Origin: Phytohabitans maris
GTDB lineage: Bacteria; Actinomycetota; Actinomycetes; Mycobacteriales; Micromonosporaceae
Reading direction: 5' to 3'
Assembly: GCF_031085175.1 (NCBI RefSeq)
Contig: NZ_JAVHUY010000019.1
Span: forward strand, 97,416-161,415
Length of the DNA stretch: 64,000 bases
The position numbers and the translations under genes are program-made. The notes beneath the pieces were generated by a model that was not told where the DNA came from, did no database searches, and saw nothing but the letters and a program-made list of their open reading frames with translations. The first letter of the stretch is position 1. Each line of letters opens with the position of its first letter. Shown here piece by piece: positions 61,940-64,000 of this stretch.

Positions 61940-62368
61940 ATGCCTATCCGCACCGCATCTGCCCGCTGGCAGGGCAATCTCACCGAGGGTTCCGGCCGTA
62001 TCCGCACTGGTAAGGGCGGATACGAGGGGAACTATTCGTTCAAGTCCCGCTTCGAAGAGGGCGAGGGGACCAACCCCGAGGAGCTCATCGGCGCCGCCCA
62101 CGCCGGCTGTTTCTCGATGGCCTTCTCCAAGGGTCTCGCCGACGCCGGCTTCACGCCCGACTCGGTCGAGACGACCGCCAAGGTGCACCTGGACAAGACC
62201 GACGCCGGCTTCACCATTACCCGCATCGACCTGGAGACGGTCGGCCAGGTGCCGGGCATCGACGAGGCCGAGTTCCTCAAGATTGCCGAGGGTGCCAAGG
62301 CAAACTGCCCGATCTCCCGGCTGCTCTCGCCCGGCGCCGAGATCACGCTCAACGCTCAGCTGGCCTGA
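61940..62368 (+). CDS. osmC: OsmC-family peroxiredoxin
   Basis: 142 residues. OsmC enzymes reduce organic hydroperoxides with two cysteines, here in HAGCFSMAFS and ANCPISRLL. GTNPEELIGAAHAGCFSM is the OsmC-subgroup signature. The start ATG gives MPIRTASARWQGNL. A strong terminator follows. OsmC proteins are often stress-induced; no operator is evident. Confidence 0.94.
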   Translation: MPIRTASARWQGNLTEGSGRIRTGKGGYEGNYSFKSRFEEGEGTNPEELIGAAHAGCFSMAFSKGLADAGFTPDSVETTAKVHLDKTDAGFTITRIDLETVGQVPGIDEAEFLKIAEGAKANCPISRLLSPGAEITLNAQLA

Positions 62369-62383
62369 CCTCCCCGTCTTTCC

Positions 62384-62414
62384 CCGACGGCGCCGGGGTC
62401 TCCGGCGCCGTCGG
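62384..62414 (+). terminator. terminator after osmC
   Basis: Perfect 13-bp arms CCGACGGCGCCGG (62384-62396) and CCGGCGCCGTCGG (62402-62414), five-base loop, 15 bases after the stop codon. Confidence 0.88.
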
Positions 62415-62435
62415 TGAGCCCTGCGTTCGGGCACA

Positions 62436-62798
62436 ATGACGGGTGTGCCCGTCGAGATGAGCCGGCAGCGCTTCGAAGAGCTGGTCAGCGAGGCCCTCGA
62501 CGAGGTGCCCGAGGAGTTGCTCGGCCTGATGAGCAATGTGGTGATCCTGGTCGAAGACGACTCACCGCCCGGCGAGCCGGAGCTGCTCGGTGTGTACGAG
62601 GGGTACGCGCTCACCCAGCGCGGATGGGACTACGGCGGCGTGCTGCCCGACCGGATCACCATCTACCGCAACCCGACGCTGCGCATCTGCGACACCGAGG
62701 ACGACGTGGTCGAAGAGGTGGCGATCACCGTGGTCCACGAGATCGCCCACCATTTCGGCATCGACGACGAACGTCTGCACGAGCTGGGCTGGGGTTAG
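62436..62798 (+). CDS. minimal zincin metallopeptidase-like protein
   Basis: 120 residues. The motif VVHEIAHHFGIDDERL contains HExxHxxGxDD, the signature of the small zincin family (PF06262) of bacteria. RQRFEELVSEALDEVPEELL at the start and GVLPDRITIYRNP are also typical. Substrates are unknown. Starts at ATG 62436, GTG 62445 or ATG 62457 are all possible. Confidence 0.9.
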   Translation: MTGVPVEMSRQRFEELVSEALDEVPEELLGLMSNVVILVEDDSPPGEPELLGVYEGYALTQRGWDYGGVLPDRITIYRNPTLRICDTEDDVVEEVAITVVHEIAHHFGIDDERLHELGWG

Positions 62799-62848
62799 GC
62801 CTGAACGGCCTAGGTCAACTCTTGCTGACGCCGCCTACTCTCCGAGGC

Positions 62849-63571
62849 ATGCGTAGCGCGTTGTTCTCTGCGGAGAACCTCGAAAAGGAGTCGGCGCAGC
62901 CCGGCATGCGGCTGCAAAACTCCAAGATGTTGAAGATCGAGCTCAATGGCGAGTGCATGGCCCGCACCGGTGCCATGGTCGCCTACCAGGGCCAGGTCCA
63001 GTTTCAGGCGCTCGGCTCGGGCGGCATCGGCAAGTTTCTCAAGCAGAAGCTGACCGGTGAGGGCGTTCCGCTGATGAAGATGACCGGCCGCGGCGACGTC
63101 TTCCTCGCCGACCTCGCGTCGGACGTGCACCTCATCGACCTGGAGCCGGGCGACGCCCTGTCCATCAACGGCTCCAGCGTGCTGGCCTTCGACTCGACGC
63201 TCCAGTACGACATCAAGATGGTGCAGGGCATGGGCATGCTCTCCGCCGCCGGCCTGTTCAACTGCGTCTTCTCCGGGCAGGGCCGGATCGCGGTGACCAC
63301 CAAGGGCACCCCGGTCGTGCTCAACGTCGACCAGCCCACGTTCGTCGACCCGCAGGCCGCGGTCTGCTGGTCGGCAAACCTGCAGACCGGCTACCACCGG
63401 GCCGAGCAGCTCGGCCTCGGCACGCTGATCGGGCGGCGCACGGGCGAGGCGTTCACCATGAGCTTCGCCGGCCAGGGCTTCGTCGTCGTGCAGCCCTCCG
63501 AGGAGCCTCCGGTGCAGGGGAGCGGCCAGCAGCAGAGCAGCGGCGGCCTGGGCGGCCTGCTCGGCGGCTAG
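62849..63571 (+). CDS. AIM24-family protein
   Basis: 240 residues of the AIM24/TRAP-like beta-fold, named after a mitochondrial inner-membrane protein. KIELNGECMARTGAMVAYQG, LKQKLTGEGVPLMKMTGRGDV and VVLNVDQPTFVDPQAAVCWS are characteristic. The C-terminal Gln/Ser/Gly tail is variable. ATG start MRSALFSAENLEKES. It is 50 bases after the zincin gene. Bacterial function is unknown. Confidence 0.9.
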   Translation: MRSALFSAENLEKESAQPGMRLQNSKMLKIELNGECMARTGAMVAYQGQVQFQALGSGGIGKFLKQKLTGEGVPLMKMTGRGDVFLADLASDVHLIDLEPGDALSINGSSVLAFDSTLQYDIKMVQGMGMLSAAGLFNCVFSGQGRIAVTTKGTPVVLNVDQPTFVDPQAAVCWSANLQTGYHRAEQLGLGTLIGRRTGEAFTMSFAGQGFVVVQPSEEPPVQGSGQQQSSGGLGGLLGG

Positions 63572-63593
63572 CCCTTTCCAGACCGGAAATTCT

Positions 63594-63655
63594 GAGCTAC
63601 CGCGACGTCCGTTGTGGCCCGGACCGTTGCGCGGGTGCGTTCCCGCGGCCTCACC
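63594..63655 (+). repeat. dispersed intergenic repeat, copy 3
   Basis: GAGCTACCGCGACGTCCGT, TGGCCCGGACCGTTGC, insert GCGGGTGCGTT, then CCCGCGGCCTCACCG. Same family as 42754-42864 and 56824-56880, with an insert of intermediate length. It lies between the AIM24 gene and the transposase region. Confidence 0.75.
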
Positions 63656-63764
63656 GTTCGCGTGTTTAGCCTCCGGCGGGAGCGCTCCGGGCCATGACGA
63701 CGGCGCTGGGCCTAGCTTGATCTTTAACCTTGACGGTCGGGTGTGGACCCCGGTCGATCATGTG

Positions 63765-63825
63765 GACAGCCCTTGGTTGATCATTCTTCTTGTCGAGGGA
63801 AGAACGTCAACATCCAAGGGCTGTC
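63765..63825 (+). promoter_or_regulatory. hairpin hiding the transposase ribosome binding site
   Basis: Arms GACAGCCCTTGG (63765-63776) and CCAAGGGCTGTC (63814-63825) are perfect complements. The right arm includes AAGGG, the only ribosome-site-like sequence before the GTG at 63827. Confidence 0.6.
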
Positions 63826-63826
63826 T

Positions 63827-64000
63827 GTGGTCAGTGTGCATGATCGACGTCCGGGTGACGCGGTCGGGGACCTGTCGTGGTTTCGGCAGGAGTTGCTGGG
63901 CTGTATGTCGCGGCGTGCGGATGCGTTGTTCGAGTTGTGTGACGCGGTGCTGTGCGCCGATGGGCCGGTCCGCTCGTTGGTGGGGTTGTCGTTGGTGGCC
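63827..64000 (+). mobile_element. transposase, N-terminal part (cut by window edge)
   Basis: A GTG-started frame runs off the right edge. It reads VVSVHDRRPGDAVGDLSWFR and continues with CMSRRADALFELCDAVLCAD, which I recognise as the start of DDE-type transposases common in Micromonosporaceae and relatives (IS4/IS701-like group). Codon bias is weaker than in host genes, with many GTG/TTG codons. Catalytic residues would lie beyond the window. The left terminal repeat of the element is not clear. Confidence 0.82.

Noticed and set aside
62414..62848. N-terminal extension of the AIM24 frame
   Set aside because: It is an out-of-frame shadow of the zincin gene; AIM24 is complete from the ATG at 62849.
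1..64000. tRNA and rRNA genes
   Set aside because: No cloverleaf with a TPsiC-like GGTTCGAATCC motif or rRNA segment was recognised by eye; a covariance-model scan would settle it.

Overview
The window is very GC-rich, with near-saturated G/C at third codon positions in every convincing gene. It reads as the chromosome of a filamentous actinomycete, most likely Micromonosporaceae (Micromonospora, Actinoplanes, Phytohabitans or Dactylosporangium type). The lineage call is inference. It rests on the rpsF-ssb-rpsR-rplI-dnaB core neighbourhood, a SARP regulator, a bacterial proteasome activator ending in GQYL, several GT87-type membrane mannosyltransferase-like proteins, DUF4192 and AIM24 proteins, and frequent GTG/TTG starts. 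There is no prophage, CRISPR array, rRNA or tRNA gene that I can see. The clearly mobile pieces are an intein in DnaB and the start of a transposase at the right edge.

Layout. 0.3-10.6 kb: class A penicillin-binding protein, GT87 membrane enzyme, a large membrane protein with its AP endonuclease partner, a secreted anchored protein, then the rpsF-ssb-rpsR-rplI operon with a structured leader and a textbook terminator. 10.6-18 kb: a gene-poor stretch with palindromes, a repeat-rich membrane protein, replicative helicase DnaB with a LAGLIDADG intein, a zinc-ribbon protein and a phosphoribosyltransferase. 18-27 kb: a repeat-filled spacer, a GT87-like protein, a GGDEF-EAL c-di-GMP enzyme, an AT-richer control region, a large SARP/NB-ARC/TPR regulator and a shortened HTH-STAND NTPase. 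27-30 kb: moaC-mogA-moeA-moaE. 30-34 kb: PimE-like mannosyltransferase, DoxX protein, AAA ATPase, LppU-like protein. 34-41 kb: a minus-strand run of fructosamine kinase, moaA, moaD, metallophosphoesterase and an EndoQ-like PHP nuclease fused to a UvrD helicase. 41-50 kb: acetyltransferase, DUF4192, fdhD, a duplicated DUF4394 protein, mobA plus DUF6457, a YdeP-type molybdoenzyme and a YbjN-like chaperone. 50-64 kb: beta-propeller lipoprotein and a 50-residue protein, Lrp regulator and divergent dimethylargininase, a solute-binding lipoprotein, esterase, proteasome activator, two HAD phosphatases, serS, Uma2 nuclease, OsmC, zincin, AIM24 and the transposase.

Working together. Nearly all of the molybdenum cofactor pathway is here (moaA, moaC, moaD, moaE, mogA, moeA, mobA), spread over three separated clusters with fdhD and a candidate client enzyme (YdeP/FdhF-like). 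Replication and repair genes (ssb, dnaB, AP endonuclease, EndoQ-UvrD fusion) form a second theme. The intergenic spaces are unusually informative: at least three families of dispersed palindromic elements occur, mostly between convergent genes, and DnaA-box-like sequences sit in front of dnaB and the DUF4192 gene.
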